From: Alphaproteobacteria bacterium
GTDB taxonomy: Bacteria > Pseudomonadota > Alphaproteobacteria > Rhizobiales > Devosiaceae
NCBI GenBank assembly: GCA_018818925.1
Contig: JAHJQZ010000074.1
Span: 1 to 64,000, forward strand
Length of the DNA: 64,000 bases
Reading direction: 5' to 3'
In this document: one piece after another, positions 45,186 to 54,269 of the stretch
Layout: every line of letters begins with the position of its first letter
Position numbering within the stretch: position 1 is the first letter of the stretch
The notes under the pieces: generated by a model
What the model was told of the DNA's origin: nothing
The model's database searches: none
What the model saw: only the letters and a program-made list of their open reading frames with translations
Program-made: the position numbers and the translations under genes

Positions 45186-45919
45186 CAACGCATGTCTTCA
45201 GCTTAAGGCGCCTGCCGCTGCTCTTTTCTTCCGACGCGCTCAACGTCACCCGCGACCCGACGCTGTTGTTCGCCATCTGCTTTTCCATCGTGCCGGCCAT
45301 CGCCGGGTTCTTCTTCCGCGATGCCATCGACGCGGCGGCGCTCGGCTATTTCGGCGTCGCGAACCTGTTCGCCATGATCGTGCCGATCTTCATCTGTCTG
45401 CCGGCCTTCATGGTCGGCTGGGTGACCGGGTTCCTGTTTCTCGAGGATCGCGACGACGGCCCGCTTCTCGCACTCGAGGTGACGCCGGTCGGCAAGCGCG
45501 GCTTCATGGCCTACCGCGTCGCGGTGACGGCGGCGATCAGCTTTGTCATCACCCTTTTGGGCGCGGCGCTGCTCCTGCCGGAGCGCGGCGTGGCGATGGC
45601 ATTGGTCCTTGCCACCATGGTGGCGCTCGACGCGGTCGGATCGGCGCTGATCCTGCCCGCCCTCGCCCGCAACAAGGTCGAGGGGCTGGCGCTGACCAAG
45701 GTGACCAACATTTTCGGCATGGTGCCGCTCGTGGCGCTGGTGCCAGGTCCGTGGCGCTTTGTCGGTGGCGTCGTCCCGACCTTCTGGGTCGGCGAGGTCA
45801 TCCTCAATGCCGGCGATTTCCCGTCGTGGCATTTCCTTGCCGCATCGGCCATCGGCATCGGATTGCATCTGGCGGCGGTCGCCCTGCTCTACCGGCTGCA
45901 GGCGAACCGCGCCGGATAG
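45182..45919 (+). CDS. ABC-2 type exporter permease, second subunit
   Basis: 245 residues, about six membrane segments, with a conserved cytoplasmic segment FLEDRDDGPLLALEVTPVGKRGFMAYRV that corresponds to EKAEGVRRALAIAPVSASAYFWAK in the first permease. The two permeases are thus distant duplicates. The operon ends here; 60 bp separate it from the DUF599 gene on the same strand, with no clear terminator between. Confidence 0.87.
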   Translation: MTTHVFSLRRLPLLFSSDALNVTRDPTLLFAICFSIVPAIAGFFFRDAIDAAALGYFGVANLFAMIVPIFICLPAFMVGWVTGFLFLEDRDDGPLLALEVTPVGKRGFMAYRVAVTAAISFVITLLGAALLLPERGVAMALVLATMVALDAVGSALILPALARNKVEGLALTKVTNIFGMVPLVALVPGPWRFVGGVVPTFWVGEVILNAGDFPSWHFLAASAIGIGLHLAAVALLYRLQANRAG

Positions 45920-45979
45920 TTTCGCGAGGCGGCAAAAGTGAGTTAGGTTCCCTGCCGAATCCAATTCGGGGGCACCGGG

Positions 45980-46759
45980 ATGAGCATGCTGGGATCGTTG
46001 TTTCCGCTGGTCGGCTGGCTGCTTTATGCCGTGATCGTCTCGCGCATCGAGCGGGTGCGTCCGTCGCTGTCGCTGATCATGAGCGAGCACCGGCGCCGCT
46101 GGGTCGCCAATGCGCTGTCGCGCGACAACCCGGTCGATGCGATCCTGACCTCGAACCTGATGGGCTCGATCTCGTTCTTCGCCTCGACGATGGTTCTGCT
46201 GATCATCGCCCTGTTCACCGTTTCGAGCCAGTTCGAGGCCATCGGCTCCGTGCTCGGCGACCTGCGCTTCGGCCCGCCGCCCGGACCGTTCGAGCTCGAA
46301 GTCCAGCTTTTATCCATGCTGGCGCTGCTGACGGCCGGGTTCTTTTCATTCACCCTGTCCCTGCGCCAGTTCAACCATTTCTGCATCCTGCTCGGCGCCG
46401 CCCGACACGGCACCGACGACCAGTCCGAAATCATCGCCATCGCCGCGATCAATTCCATTGCGGCGCGCAATTTCAACCAGGGCATCCGCGCCTATTACTT
46501 CTTCATCGCCGCCGTTGCCTGGTTCTGGACGCCGCTCGCCTCGATCGCCGGCACCCTCATCATCGCCGGCATTCTGATGATGCGCGAATTCCATTCGGCG
46601 GCGCGCTCGCTGATCGCCGGCCTCGATGTGGCGGACGCGGATACGACCATCAAGGCGGCGAAATTCACCGGCTACCGGCAGGCTGCGTCGTCGTTGCGCT
46701 CGGCAAAGGCCGAAAAAACCGGCAAGAAGCCACCAGAAGATTCCACGGAGACGCCATGA
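45980..46759 (+). CDS. DUF599-family membrane protein
   Basis: 259 residues. Four or so membrane segments, with the family's conserved loops RRRWVANALSRDNPVDAILTSNLMGSISFFASTMVLLI, FFSFTLSLRQFNHFCILLGA and FNQGIRAYYFFIAAVAWFW. The protein is of unknown function; it is common in Proteobacteria and plants. The Lys/Pro-rich C-terminal tail is cytoplasmic or periplasmic and not conserved. Its stop overlaps the following small membrane gene by 4 bases. Confidence 0.85.
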   Translation: MSMLGSLFPLVGWLLYAVIVSRIERVRPSLSLIMSEHRRRWVANALSRDNPVDAILTSNLMGSISFFASTMVLLIIALFTVSSQFEAIGSVLGDLRFGPPPGPFELEVQLLSMLALLTAGFFSFTLSLRQFNHFCILLGAARHGTDDQSEIIAIAAINSIAARNFNQGIRAYYFFIAAVAWFWTPLASIAGTLIIAGILMMREFHSAARSLIAGLDVADADTTIKAAKFTGYRQAASSLRSAKAEKTGKKPPEDSTETP

Positions 46760-47079
46760 GCAAGACCATCGATCCGCGTGACATCAAATGGTTCGGCCCG
46801 CTCTGGCGCCGCATCGTCCTCGTCGCAATCATTGCCGTGTGGACCGCGGTCGAATGGGTCAACGGCGACCAGTTCTGGGCGTTCATGACGCTCGCGGTGC
46901 TCGGCTATGCCGTGTGGAAGCTGTTCATCGATTTTCCGAGCGCCGCCGACATCGCCGCCTTCGAGAAGGCAGAAACGGAAAAGGCCGCAGCGGTAGCGCG
47001 TCCGGCGCCTGATGTGGACGAGGACGCCGACGCCGGGACCGATGTCCCCGGCGGGGACGACGACGCAGACCGCCGCTAG
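46756..47079 (+). CDS. Small membrane protein, DUF3329-like
   Basis: 107 residues. FGPLWRRIVLVAIIAVWTAVEWV and FWAFMTLAVLGYAVWKLFI give two membrane helices, followed by a strongly acidic C-terminal tail (DVDEDADAGTDVPGGDDDADRR). The PLWRR-helix-W layout is like DUF3329, a short membrane family in alphaproteobacteria. It is coupled by a 4-base overlap with the DUF599 gene, suggesting that the two proteins work together. Function unknown. Confidence 0.75.
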   Translation: MSKTIDPRDIKWFGPLWRRIVLVAIIAVWTAVEWVNGDQFWAFMTLAVLGYAVWKLFIDFPSAADIAAFEKAETEKAAAVARPAPDVDEDADAGTDVPGGDDDADRR

Positions 47080-47112
47080 GGCGTTTCATGCTTAATTGGA
47101 AGCGGTTGCCAC

Positions 47113-47248
47113 TTTCACCTCTCCCTTAGGGGGAGAGGTCGACGCGAAGCGGCGGGTGAGGGGGCCTTGCCGCGAACGCTGCGAAGGCCCCCTCACCCGG
47201 ACCTTCGCTTTGCTACGGTCCGACCTCTCCCCCAAGGGAGAGGTGAAA
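47113..47248. repeat. 136-bp nested palindromic element, copy 1
   Basis: Ends are perfect 15-bp inverted repeats (TTTCACCTCTCCCTT and its complement). Each end is itself a small CTCTCCC/GGGAGAG hairpin, and an inner pair GGTGAGGGGGCCTT / AAGGCCCCCTCACC surrounds a short centre. No coding capacity. It sits between DUF3329 and the esterase gene, convergent 3' ends. The copy at 50078 is the same element in opposite orientation. Confidence 0.9.
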
Positions 47249-47287
47249 GGTGCCAAGCCGCCTGTTTTCGTGAAAACATGATATTGT

Positions 47288-48058
47288 CTACATCCGCTCC
47301 CGCATGAACGCGAGGACATCGCGCAAGACCGGCAGGCGCCAGCGCAGAAGCGGGAACAGCGACAGGAGTGGCAGGATGTGGCGGACGCCCTCGTAGTGCC
47401 GCTCGAAGACCGGCACGCCGGCGGCGCGCAGCCTGTCGCCGAGATTCTGGGTGTTGTAGAGCCCGCAGGTCGTGTCGTCGGTGCCATGGCCGAGAAAGAA
47501 GGCCGGCGCCTTGCGGTTGACCAGATTGACCGGCTGGCTCGCCTGCGGGTTCTCGGCCCGCGAGAAGGCGGCGATCGATTGCTTGACATCGAACGGATAG
47601 AAATCGTAGGGGCCGGACAGGCCGATGACGCCGCGCAGCCTCTCGCCGAGCGCCGGAGCGCCGAAGCGGGTGCCGTCGAGCCCGAGCATCGCCGCGTTGT
47701 AGGCCCCGGCGGAATGGCCCATCAGAAAGACCCTGTCGGCATCGGCACCGAAGGCCGGCAGCACGCTGAGTGCCTCGGTCAGTGCCCGTCCGCAATCGAT
47801 CAGAAAGTCCGGATAATGGACTTCGGGCACGATGCGGTAGTCGGCGATGGCGGTGATGAAGCCGGCCCTGGCAAAAGCACGCCCGACGAATTCGTATTCG
47901 GAGCTATGGCCACTGTCCCAGCCGCCACCATAAATGAAGAACAGGACCGGCAATGGCTCGTCGAAGCGACGCGGCGCATAGGCATCGAGCCTCATGCGCG
48001 GATGCGGCCCGTAGCCATGACCAGAAAGGACGCGGCGCGTGCCGCCATCCTTGGGCAT
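47288..48058 (-). CDS. Alpha/beta-hydrolase, carboxylesterase
   Basis: About 256 residues from ATG 48058; the start is uncertain because conserved-looking sequence (VPEKDGRTRLGPVNRL) extends upstream and a GTG start is possible. Motifs: oxyanion loop FIYGGGWDSG, nucleophile in MGHSAGA, aspartate in GHGTDDTT and histidine in YEGVRHI, so the catalytic triad is complete. The early YGPHPRMRLDAYAP is typical of bacterial BD-FAE-like esterases related to hormone-sensitive lipase. No signal peptide with this start. Substrate unknown. It is divergent from recQ. Confidence 0.82.
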   Translation of the reverse strand: MPKDGGTRRVLSGHGYGPHPRMRLDAYAPRRFDEPLPVLFFIYGGGWDSGHSSEYEFVGRAFARAGFITAIADYRIVPEVHYPDFLIDCGRALTEALSVLPAFGADADRVFLMGHSAGAYNAAMLGLDGTRFGAPALGERLRGVIGLSGPYDFYPFDVKQSIAAFSRAENPQASQPVNLVNRKAPAFFLGHGTDDTTCGLYNTQNLGDRLRAAGVPVFERHYEGVRHILPLLSLFPLLRWRLPVLRDVLAFMRERM

Positions 48059-48235
48059 CAGCCGATTGACCGGACCAAGCCGTGTTCTTCCGTCTTTTTC
48101 GGGCACGTGAGCAACCACATCGAATCGCTGGCGCGAGCCTAGCCGATGACCGAAATGCCGGGCCAGTGGCGAACGTGGCACGCCGTCGCGGCGCGGAGAC
48201 TGCCGGCCTTTGTCTTTCGGGCGCGAGGTGAGACG

Positions 48236-50071
48236 ATGCGCCAAAGAATCGCTTCCCTTGGTCTCATCGCAAAATCCATGCCGCCCCTCGACCTGCTCAA
48301 GTCCGTTTTCGGCTATGAAAGCTTCCGGCCCGGGCAGGAAGAGATCATCGCCGCCATCGGCGCCGGCGAGGACGTGCTCGCCATCATGCCGACGGGTGCC
48401 GGCAAGTCGCTGTGTTTCCAGGTGCCGGCGCTGGCGCGGGACGGGCTGACGCTCGTCATCTCGCCGCTCGTCGCTTTGATGAGCGACCAGGTGTCGGCGC
48501 TCAGGCAGAACGGCGTCGCCGCCGGGGCGCTGACCTCGGCCAGCAGCGAGGCCGAGCGCGAGGCAATCTTTTCGGCGCTACGCGACAAAACGCTGAAGCT
48601 CTTGTACATGGCGCCGGAGCGGCTCGGACTGGCGCAGGCCATGCTGTCGCGGGCCGGGGTGACGCTGATCGCCATCGACGAGGCGCATTGCGTCAGCCAG
48701 TGGGGCCACGATTTCCGGCCCGACTATTTGAGGATCGGCGAACTGGCCGAGGCGCTCGGGCATCCCCAGATCGCCGCCTTCACCGCCACCGCCGACGCCG
48801 AAACCCGCAAGGACATCGCGGCAAGGCTGTTTCGCCAGCCGCCGCGCCTGTTCCTTTTCGGCTTTGACCGGCCGAACCTGTTTTTGAGCTTCTTCCCCAA
48901 GCTGGGTCCGCGCTCGCAGGTCAGCGATTTCGTCGCGGCCCACAAGGGCCAGTCCGGCATCGTCTATTGCGCCTCGCGCAAGAAGGTCGAAGCTCTTGCC
49001 GGACTTCTCGTCGCCAAGGGCATCGATGCCCTGCCCTATCATGCCGGCCTGCCGCACGAGACCCGTCAGGCCAACCAGACACGATTCAGCCGCGAGGACG
49101 GCGTCGTCATGGTGGCGACCGTCGCCTTCGGCATGGGCATCGACAAGCCGGACGTGCGCTTCGTCATGCATGCCGACCTGCCGGCGAGCGTCGAGGCCTA
49201 TTATCAGGAAATCGGCCGGGCCGGGCGCGACGGATTGCCGGCCAATACCCAGGTGCTTTACGGCATAGACGACATCAAGCTGAGGCGCCGGCAAATCGAG
49301 GAGAGCGACGCGCCGGCCGAGCGCAAGCGCATCGACCATTTGCGATTGAACGCCCTTTTGTCCATCGCCGAGGCGCCGCGCTGCCGGCGGCAGAGCCTTC
49401 TGGCCTATTTCGGCGAGGAGAGCGCGCCCTGCGGCAATTGCGATTTGTGCCGGAACCCGCCCGAGACCATCGACGGCACGGTTCCGGCGCAAAAGGCCCT
49501 CTCGGCCATCGCCCGCACCGGCCAGCGCTTCGGTCTCGAACACCTGATCGCCATCCTTGTCGGCGAGGACGGCGAACGCATGCGGGAACTCGGCCACAAC
49601 CGCCTGCCGACCTTCGGGGTCGGTTCTGAATTCGACAAGGGCCAGTGGCGCGGCGTCTTCCGCCAGCTCTACGCCGCCGGCTATGCTTCGGTCGATCCGG
49701 AATTCGGCGGCTGGGGGATGACCGAAGAGGGCCGCGCCGTGCTGCGCGGCAACGCGCCGGTGCTGCTGCGCAAGGACAGCCTCAAGCCGCGCCTGCAAAA
49801 GCGGGCGCGGAGCCGGGCGCCGGCCATCGAGCTCGACACCGACGATGCATCGCTGTTGCGCGTGCTCAAATCCATGCGCCGCGACCTCGCCGCCGAAGCC
49901 AACGTGCCGGCCTATGTGATCTTTGCCGACCGGACGCTGATCGAGATGGCGGAACACCGGCCTCGCACAAAGGCCCAGATGGCCGAAATCCATGGCGTCG
50001 GCACCCGCAAGCTCGCTTCGTTCGGCGACATCTTCCTCGCGGCGATCCGCGATTTCGAGAATGGACGTTGA
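48236..50071 (+). CDS. recQ: ATP-dependent DNA helicase RecQ
   Basis: 611 residues against 609 in E. coli. It unwinds DNA 3'-5' in recombination and repair (RecF pathway). Walker A TGAGKS, DEAH box at 148-151 in IDEAHCVSQWGHDFRPDY, helicase domain 2 with GRAGRDG, a RecQ zinc site (C383, C399, C402, C405), winged helix, and a C-terminal HRDC domain (LLRVLKSMRRDLAAEANVPAYVIFADRTL). The ATG at 48236 has GAGGTGAG upstream. A start 14 codons later is possible. The two flanking inverted palindromes are the only unusual feature around it. Confidence 0.96.
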   Translation: MRQRIASLGLIAKSMPPLDLLKSVFGYESFRPGQEEIIAAIGAGEDVLAIMPTGAGKSLCFQVPALARDGLTLVISPLVALMSDQVSALRQNGVAAGALTSASSEAEREAIFSALRDKTLKLLYMAPERLGLAQAMLSRAGVTLIAIDEAHCVSQWGHDFRPDYLRIGELAEALGHPQIAAFTATADAETRKDIAARLFRQPPRLFLFGFDRPNLFLSFFPKLGPRSQVSDFVAAHKGQSGIVYCASRKKVEALAGLLVAKGIDALPYHAGLPHETRQANQTRFSREDGVVMVATVAFGMGIDKPDVRFVMHADLPASVEAYYQEIGRAGRDGLPANTQVLYGIDDIKLRRRQIEESDAPAERKRIDHLRLNALLSIAEAPRCRRQSLLAYFGEESAPCGNCDLCRNPPETIDGTVPAQKALSAIARTGQRFGLEHLIAILVGEDGERMRELGHNRLPTFGVGSEFDKGQWRGVFRQLYAAGYASVDPEFGGWGMTEEGRAVLRGNAPVLLRKDSLKPRLQKRARSRAPAIELDTDDASLLRVLKSMRRDLAAEANVPAYVIFADRTLIEMAEHRPRTKAQMAEIHGVGTRKLASFGDIFLAAIRDFENGR

Positions 50072-50077
50072 GCGTTT

Positions 50078-50215
50078 GTGACCTCTCCCTTTGGGGGAGA
50101 GGTCGGAACGTAGCGCAGCGAAGGTCCGGGTGAGGGGGCCTTTGCTCAGCGTTTGCAGCAAGGCCCCCTCACCCGCCGCTTCGCGTCGACCTCTCCCCCT
50201 AAGGGAGAGGTGAAA
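50078..50215. repeat. Nested palindromic element, copy 2 (inverted)
   Basis: Reading this copy on the minus strand reproduces copy 1 at 47113-47248 with few differences, mostly in the central 15 bases and in the loop CGCTGCGCTACG versus CGCTTTGCTACG. The left boundary is less perfect (GTGACC rather than TTCACC). It begins 7 bp after the recQ stop and ends 23 bp before the pirin stop. Confidence 0.9.
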
Positions 50216-50238
50216 AGGGCATCCAGCTTTCGCCGCCT

Positions 50239-51165
50239 TCAGTCCCGCCAGTTGGCGGCACTTTCCTTGATGAACGTCCCAGCCTGCAATTCGCTGACCG
50301 CCGTGATCAGTTCCTCGCGGGTGTTCATGACGATCGGGCCGTGCCAGGCGACCGGTTCGCGCAGCGGCTTGCCGGAGATCAACAGAAAGCGGATGCCCTG
50401 ATCGCCGGCCTCGACCGTCACCTCGTCGCCCGTGTCGAAATAAACGAGCGTTCGGTTGCCGGAGGTGTCGCGGACATGGACCTCCTCGCCGTCGACCTGC
50501 TTTTCCAGCAGCACGCCGGTCGGCAGCGAGGCGTCGCGGAATGAGCCGGAGCCGGCAAAGACATAGGCGAAGGCGTTGCGGTAGGCGTCGATTTTAAAGG
50601 TCTTGCGCTTGCCGGGCGGCACCGAAATGTCGAGATATTGCGGATCGGCGGCGATGCCCTCGATAACGCCCTTTTTGCCGAGATAATCGCCGACGACGAT
50701 GCGGATCACCGTGCCGTCGTCGTCGACGAGCTCGGGGATTTCGCTGCCCGGCACGTCCTGATAGCGCGGCGACGTCATCTTCAGCGCCGCCGGCAGGTTG
50801 GCCCAGAGCTGGAAGCCGTGCATCTGGCCGGCCTGGTTCCCCTTGGGCATTTCCTGATGCATGATGCCGGAACCGGCCGTCATCCACTGCACGTCGCCGG
50901 CGCCGAGCCTGCCGCGATTGCCGAGGCTGTCGCCATGCTCGACCGTGCCGGCCAGGACATAGGTGATGGTCTCGATGCCGCGATGCGTGTGCCAGGGGAA
51001 GCCGGCGAGGTAATCGTCCGGGTTCTCGTTGCGGAAATCGTCGAACAACAAGAACGGATCGAGTTCGCGCGGTTCGTGAAAGCCGAAGGCGCGGTGCAAC
51101 TTGACGCCGGCCCCTTCCAGGGTCGGCTGGGCCGCAACGCTCTTTTTGACGGGACGAATGGACAT
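50239..51165 (-). CDS. Pirin-family bicupin protein
   Basis: 308 residues. The N-terminal cupin carries FPWHTHRGIETITYVLAG and MTAGSGIMHQEMP, supplying the metal-binding histidines (HTH, H) and glutamate of pirins. The C-terminal cupin begins about residue 180. AAAGGAG precedes ATG 51165. Bacterial pirins such as YhhW oxidise quercetin or modulate pyruvate dehydrogenase; the role here is unknown. It is divergent from nadC and convergent with recQ across the repeat. Confidence 0.93.
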   Translation of the reverse strand: MSIRPVKKSVAAQPTLEGAGVKLHRAFGFHEPRELDPFLLFDDFRNENPDDYLAGFPWHTHRGIETITYVLAGTVEHGDSLGNRGRLGAGDVQWMTAGSGIMHQEMPKGNQAGQMHGFQLWANLPAALKMTSPRYQDVPGSEIPELVDDDGTVIRIVVGDYLGKKGVIEGIAADPQYLDISVPPGKRKTFKIDAYRNAFAYVFAGSGSFRDASLPTGVLLEKQVDGEEVHVRDTSGNRTLVYFDTGDEVTVEAGDQGIRFLLISGKPLREPVAWHGPIVMNTREELITAVSELQAGTFIKESAANWRD

Positions 51166-51397
51166 GGTCGTCTCCTTTGTTCCGATTCCGCGACCAGCCG
51201 ACACGGCATGGCGTGGAATCCGGATTTATGAATGCGAGTGCTTTTGTCCGAAATATAGGCAATCGCGAACCGGCATTGAGAGCGGAAAAGGAAACAGTGC
51301 GTTGCCGGTTTTGCATTGGCCGCCGCCCGACGCATCGACCGGCGTTTTCAAGCCGCCGCGGAACCGCTAGAACGCAAATTCGAACCGGTTCGAAAGG

Positions 51398-52267
51398 ATG
51401 CTGCCCGTGCCCTATCCCGCCAGCCTGCCCGCCCATCTTGTGCGCGCGGCCGTGACCGCCGCCCTCAGCGAGGATTTGGGGCTGGCCGGCGACCTGACTT
51501 CGCAATCGGTGCTGGCGCCCGAGGCGGAACTCGCCGCCGTGATGCGCACGCGCGAGGCGGGCGTGATCGCCGGCCTGGACCTCGCCGAGGAAGCCTTCCG
51601 TCAGTCCGGGTCCGGCGTGCACTTCGAGCGGCTCGTTGGTGACGGCGCTTCGGTTACTGCCGGAACCGCCATCGCCCGCATCGGCGGCAATGCGCGGCAG
51701 GCGCTCAGCAGCGAGCGGGTGGCGCTCAATTTCGTCAATCACATGAGCGGCATTGCCAGTCTGACGGCACGCTTTGTCGCCGAGACCGCCGGCACGAAGG
51801 CGCGGATCTGCGACACGCGCAAGACGACGCCTGGCTTGAGGGCGTTCGAAAAATATGCCGTGCGCTGTGGCGGCGGCTCCAATCACCGCTACGGGCTCGA
51901 TACCGCCATTCTGATCAAGGACAACCACATTGCCGTCGCCGGCGGGGTGGCCGAGGCCATTGCCGCCGCCCGCGCCTTCGCCGGCCATCTCACCGCCATC
52001 GAGGTCGAGGTGGACACGCTCGACCAGTTCGCCGAGGCGCTCGAAACCGGCGTCGAGGCGGTGCTGCTCGACAATATGTCGACCGATGACTTGCGGCATG
52101 CTGTCGCGCTCAACGCCGGACGGGTACGCCTCGAAGCTTCGGGCGGCGTTCGCCTCGAAACGGTCCGGGCCATAGCCGAAACCGGGGTCGACTACATCTC
52201 CTCGAGCCGGATCACCATGGCCGCGATTCCGCTCGACATCGGCCTCGACATGGCGCTAACAGGCTGA
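51398..52267 (+). CDS. nadC: Nicotinate-nucleotide pyrophosphorylase (quinolinate phosphoribosyltransferase)
   Basis: 289 residues. Converts quinolinate and PRPP to nicotinate mononucleotide in de novo NAD synthesis. Conserved blocks are EDLGLAGDLTSQSVL, NFVNHMSGIASLT, DTRKTTPGLRAFEKYAVRCGG, NHRYGLDTAILIKDNH and EVEVDTLDQF, then LDNMS and EASGGV at the barrel end. AAAGG directly abuts the ATG at 51398; a GTG three codons later has better spacing and could be the real start. nadA and nadB are not in the window. Confidence 0.95.
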   Translation: MLPVPYPASLPAHLVRAAVTAALSEDLGLAGDLTSQSVLAPEAELAAVMRTREAGVIAGLDLAEEAFRQSGSGVHFERLVGDGASVTAGTAIARIGGNARQALSSERVALNFVNHMSGIASLTARFVAETAGTKARICDTRKTTPGLRAFEKYAVRCGGGSNHRYGLDTAILIKDNHIAVAGGVAEAIAAARAFAGHLTAIEVEVDTLDQFAEALETGVEAVLLDNMSTDDLRHAVALNAGRVRLEASGGVRLETVRAIAETGVDYISSSRITMAAIPLDIGLDMALTG

Positions 52268-52453
52268 CGTCGAAAGGTTTTTTTCCTCAATTGCACCGGC
52301 ACGATCCGTTCGGCGATTGCCTACGTATTAACCTGACGTAAGCCTTGCGATTACGAGCTACGTGCCATGCGCGTGGCGCACTTGTAATACGAGGAGCCGA
52401 TATATATATGCCCGGCATATGCTCGTCCGAAATAGGCTCGACAGTCCCAAGTC

Positions 52454-52999
52454 ATGAACGTACGCACGCTCTGCCTCGCCCTGCTCTTCAACAACGATGC
52501 GTCCGGATACGAAATCCGCAAGGCATCCACCGAAGGTGGATTGGCCTATTTCGTCGAGGCAAGCTTCGGCTCGATCTACCCGGCTCTCGGAAAACTCGAA
52601 GAAGAAGAACTGGTTACCAGCCGGATCGAAGCCCAGGAAGGGCGCCCGGCAAAAAAGGTCTATTCCATTACGGAAGCGGGACGGAACGAGCTCTTGGGAT
52701 CGCTGTTCCACGAGCTCGACCCTGATGTCTATCGCAGCGAGTTTCTACTGTTCGCCCTTTTCGCCCCTCACCTGCCGCGCTCGCTGGTCGAGACGCGGCT
52801 TAGGGAGCGCATGGCGGCTTACGACGTCGACATCGCAAATATCGAAAAAATGCGCGCCGGCTCTACCGACAGTGCCGATCTCTGGGTACTCAATTTTGGA
52901 AAGCACGCCATGCAGGTTGCGCGCGAATATCTGTCCACCCATATGCATGAACTAGTCGCTCTGGCGCGCCCCGAACACGACGCCAAGGCAGCCGAATAG
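52454..52999 (+). CDS. PadR-family transcriptional regulator
   Basis: 181 residues. The winged helix (TLCLALLFNNDASGYEIRKAS, FVEASFGSIYPALGKLEEEELV, EGRPAKKVYSITEAGRNEL) is the PadR signature; the C-terminal helices (Vir_act_alpha_C-like) mediate dimerisation. First gene of a PadR-adaptor-RND operon, 22 bp upstream of the adaptor. Such regulators often repress drug or lipid efflux pumps and respond to the pump substrate. The upstream region (52300-52410) has TACGT/ACGTA arms and an AT-rich TATATATAT run that may form the promoter and operator. Confidence 0.88.
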   Translation: MNVRTLCLALLFNNDASGYEIRKASTEGGLAYFVEASFGSIYPALGKLEEEELVTSRIEAQEGRPAKKVYSITEAGRNELLGSLFHELDPDVYRSEFLLFALFAPHLPRSLVETRLRERMAAYDVDIANIEKMRAGSTDSADLWVLNFGKHAMQVAREYLSTHMHELVALARPEHDAKAAE

Positions 53000-53021
53000 C
53001 AAAATCAGGAATCCCCCCACA

Positions 53022-54266
53022 ATGCGTGCCATCTGGTCCTACGGCGTTGCGCTTCTCATCATCATTGTCCTCGGTATCTGGATGTTCACCGGCAACATCG
53101 TCATCGGCGGCCTCGGCCCCGACGAGGGCGAAATGCCCGTCGTGTCCCTGATCGAGCCCGAAGGCGGTCCGGTCACCGAAATCGTCGGCGAAAACCAAGC
53201 CGAAGTCCACAAAGACCCCAACGAACCCAATCCCGATCTCACCATTGCCGAACGCAATTCGGAGAACAATGGCGGCGAGGAATCGGTGCGCTCGGTGCGC
53301 GTGAAGACGTTCCTGGTTGCCGCGCTGCCGCTGGAAGTGACCTTGCGCGGCCGCACCAAGGCAAAGGCGGTGATCACGGCGCCGGCGGAAACGACCGGCA
53401 TCGTGCAGTCCGTCAACGTCGAAAAGGGCCAGACCGTCGCGGTCGGCGATCTGTTGTGCACGCTCGATCCCTCGACCCGCAACGATGCGGTCCGGCAGGC
53501 ACAGGCCTCGCTCGACCAGGCCAGAGCCGGTCTGGTCCAGACGCAGCTTTCCTATGATTCCAACATGGCTCTGGTGAAAAAAGGGCTGGCCCCGGCCAAT
53601 TCCGCCGAGCAGCTCGAAGCGGCGCTGCTTGCCTCCAAGTCGGGAGTGCAATCGGCCGAAACCGGGCTTGCCGTCGCCGAGGCCGAGCTCGATCGCACCG
53701 AAATCCGGGCCAAGGTGGCCGGCGTCATCCAATCGCCGATCGCCGACGAGGGCACGATGCTGGCGGCGGGATCGCCCTGCGCGACCATTGCCGTGCTCGA
53801 TCCGATATTGTTTACGGGCAACGTTCCCGAAGCGAGGATCTCTCTCGCCAAGACCGGCTTGACCGCCGAGGTCACGACGGTGAGCGGCGTATCGGCCGAA
53901 GGTGAGGTCACCTACATTTCCAGCATCGCCGACAATTCCACGCGATCCTTCCCGATCGAGATCGAGCTGCCCAATCCGGACAGCAAGATTCTCGACGGAC
54001 TGTCGGCCGAGGCCAAGGTCAATCTCGGAACCGTGCCGGCACATCTCATTCCCCAGTCCGTTCTGACTCTGGACGACGAAGGGAACATCGGCGTGCGGGC
54101 CGTGGACGATGGCGTCGTTCAGTTCCACGAAATCACCATTGCCAGCGATACCCGTGACGGCGTGTGGGTGCTCGGGCTGCCCCCGAAGGTCGACGTCATA
54201 ACAATTGGACAAGAATTCGTTTCGGCCGGCCAGAAGGTCGAAGCCGCTCAGAGCACAGAGGGCTAG
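53022..54266 (+). CDS. RND efflux periplasmic adaptor (membrane fusion protein)
   Basis: 414 residues. An N-terminal signal anchor (MRAIWSYGVALLIIIVLGIWMF) rather than a lipobox, then an acidic linker (residues about 35-90) unusual for AcrA. The barrel-sandwich/lipoyl halves are TAPAETTGIVQSVNVEKGQTVAVGDLLCTLD and TEIRAKVAGVIQSPIADEGTMLAAGSP, split by an alpha-hairpin (NDAVRQAQASLDQARAGLVQ and on). A beta-barrel and membrane-proximal domain follow. It connects the RND pump to an outer-membrane channel; no tolC-like gene is in the window. Three bp separate it from the pump gene. Confidence 0.92.
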   Translation: MRAIWSYGVALLIIIVLGIWMFTGNIVIGGLGPDEGEMPVVSLIEPEGGPVTEIVGENQAEVHKDPNEPNPDLTIAERNSENNGGEESVRSVRVKTFLVAALPLEVTLRGRTKAKAVITAPAETTGIVQSVNVEKGQTVAVGDLLCTLDPSTRNDAVRQAQASLDQARAGLVQTQLSYDSNMALVKKGLAPANSAEQLEAALLASKSGVQSAETGLAVAEAELDRTEIRAKVAGVIQSPIADEGTMLAAGSPCATIAVLDPILFTGNVPEARISLAKTGLTAEVTTVSGVSAEGEVTYISSIADNSTRSFPIEIELPNPDSKILDGLSAEAKVNLGTVPAHLIPQSVLTLDDEGNIGVRAVDDGVVQFHEITIASDTRDGVWVLGLPPKVDVITIGQEFVSAGQKVEAAQSTEG

Positions 54267-54269
54267 ATT

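Noticed and set aside
46985-47079. The acidic repeat-like end of the DUF3329 gene as a possible frameshifted continuation
   Set aside because: The reading ends naturally and 34 bp later the palindromic element starts; no continuation found in other frames.
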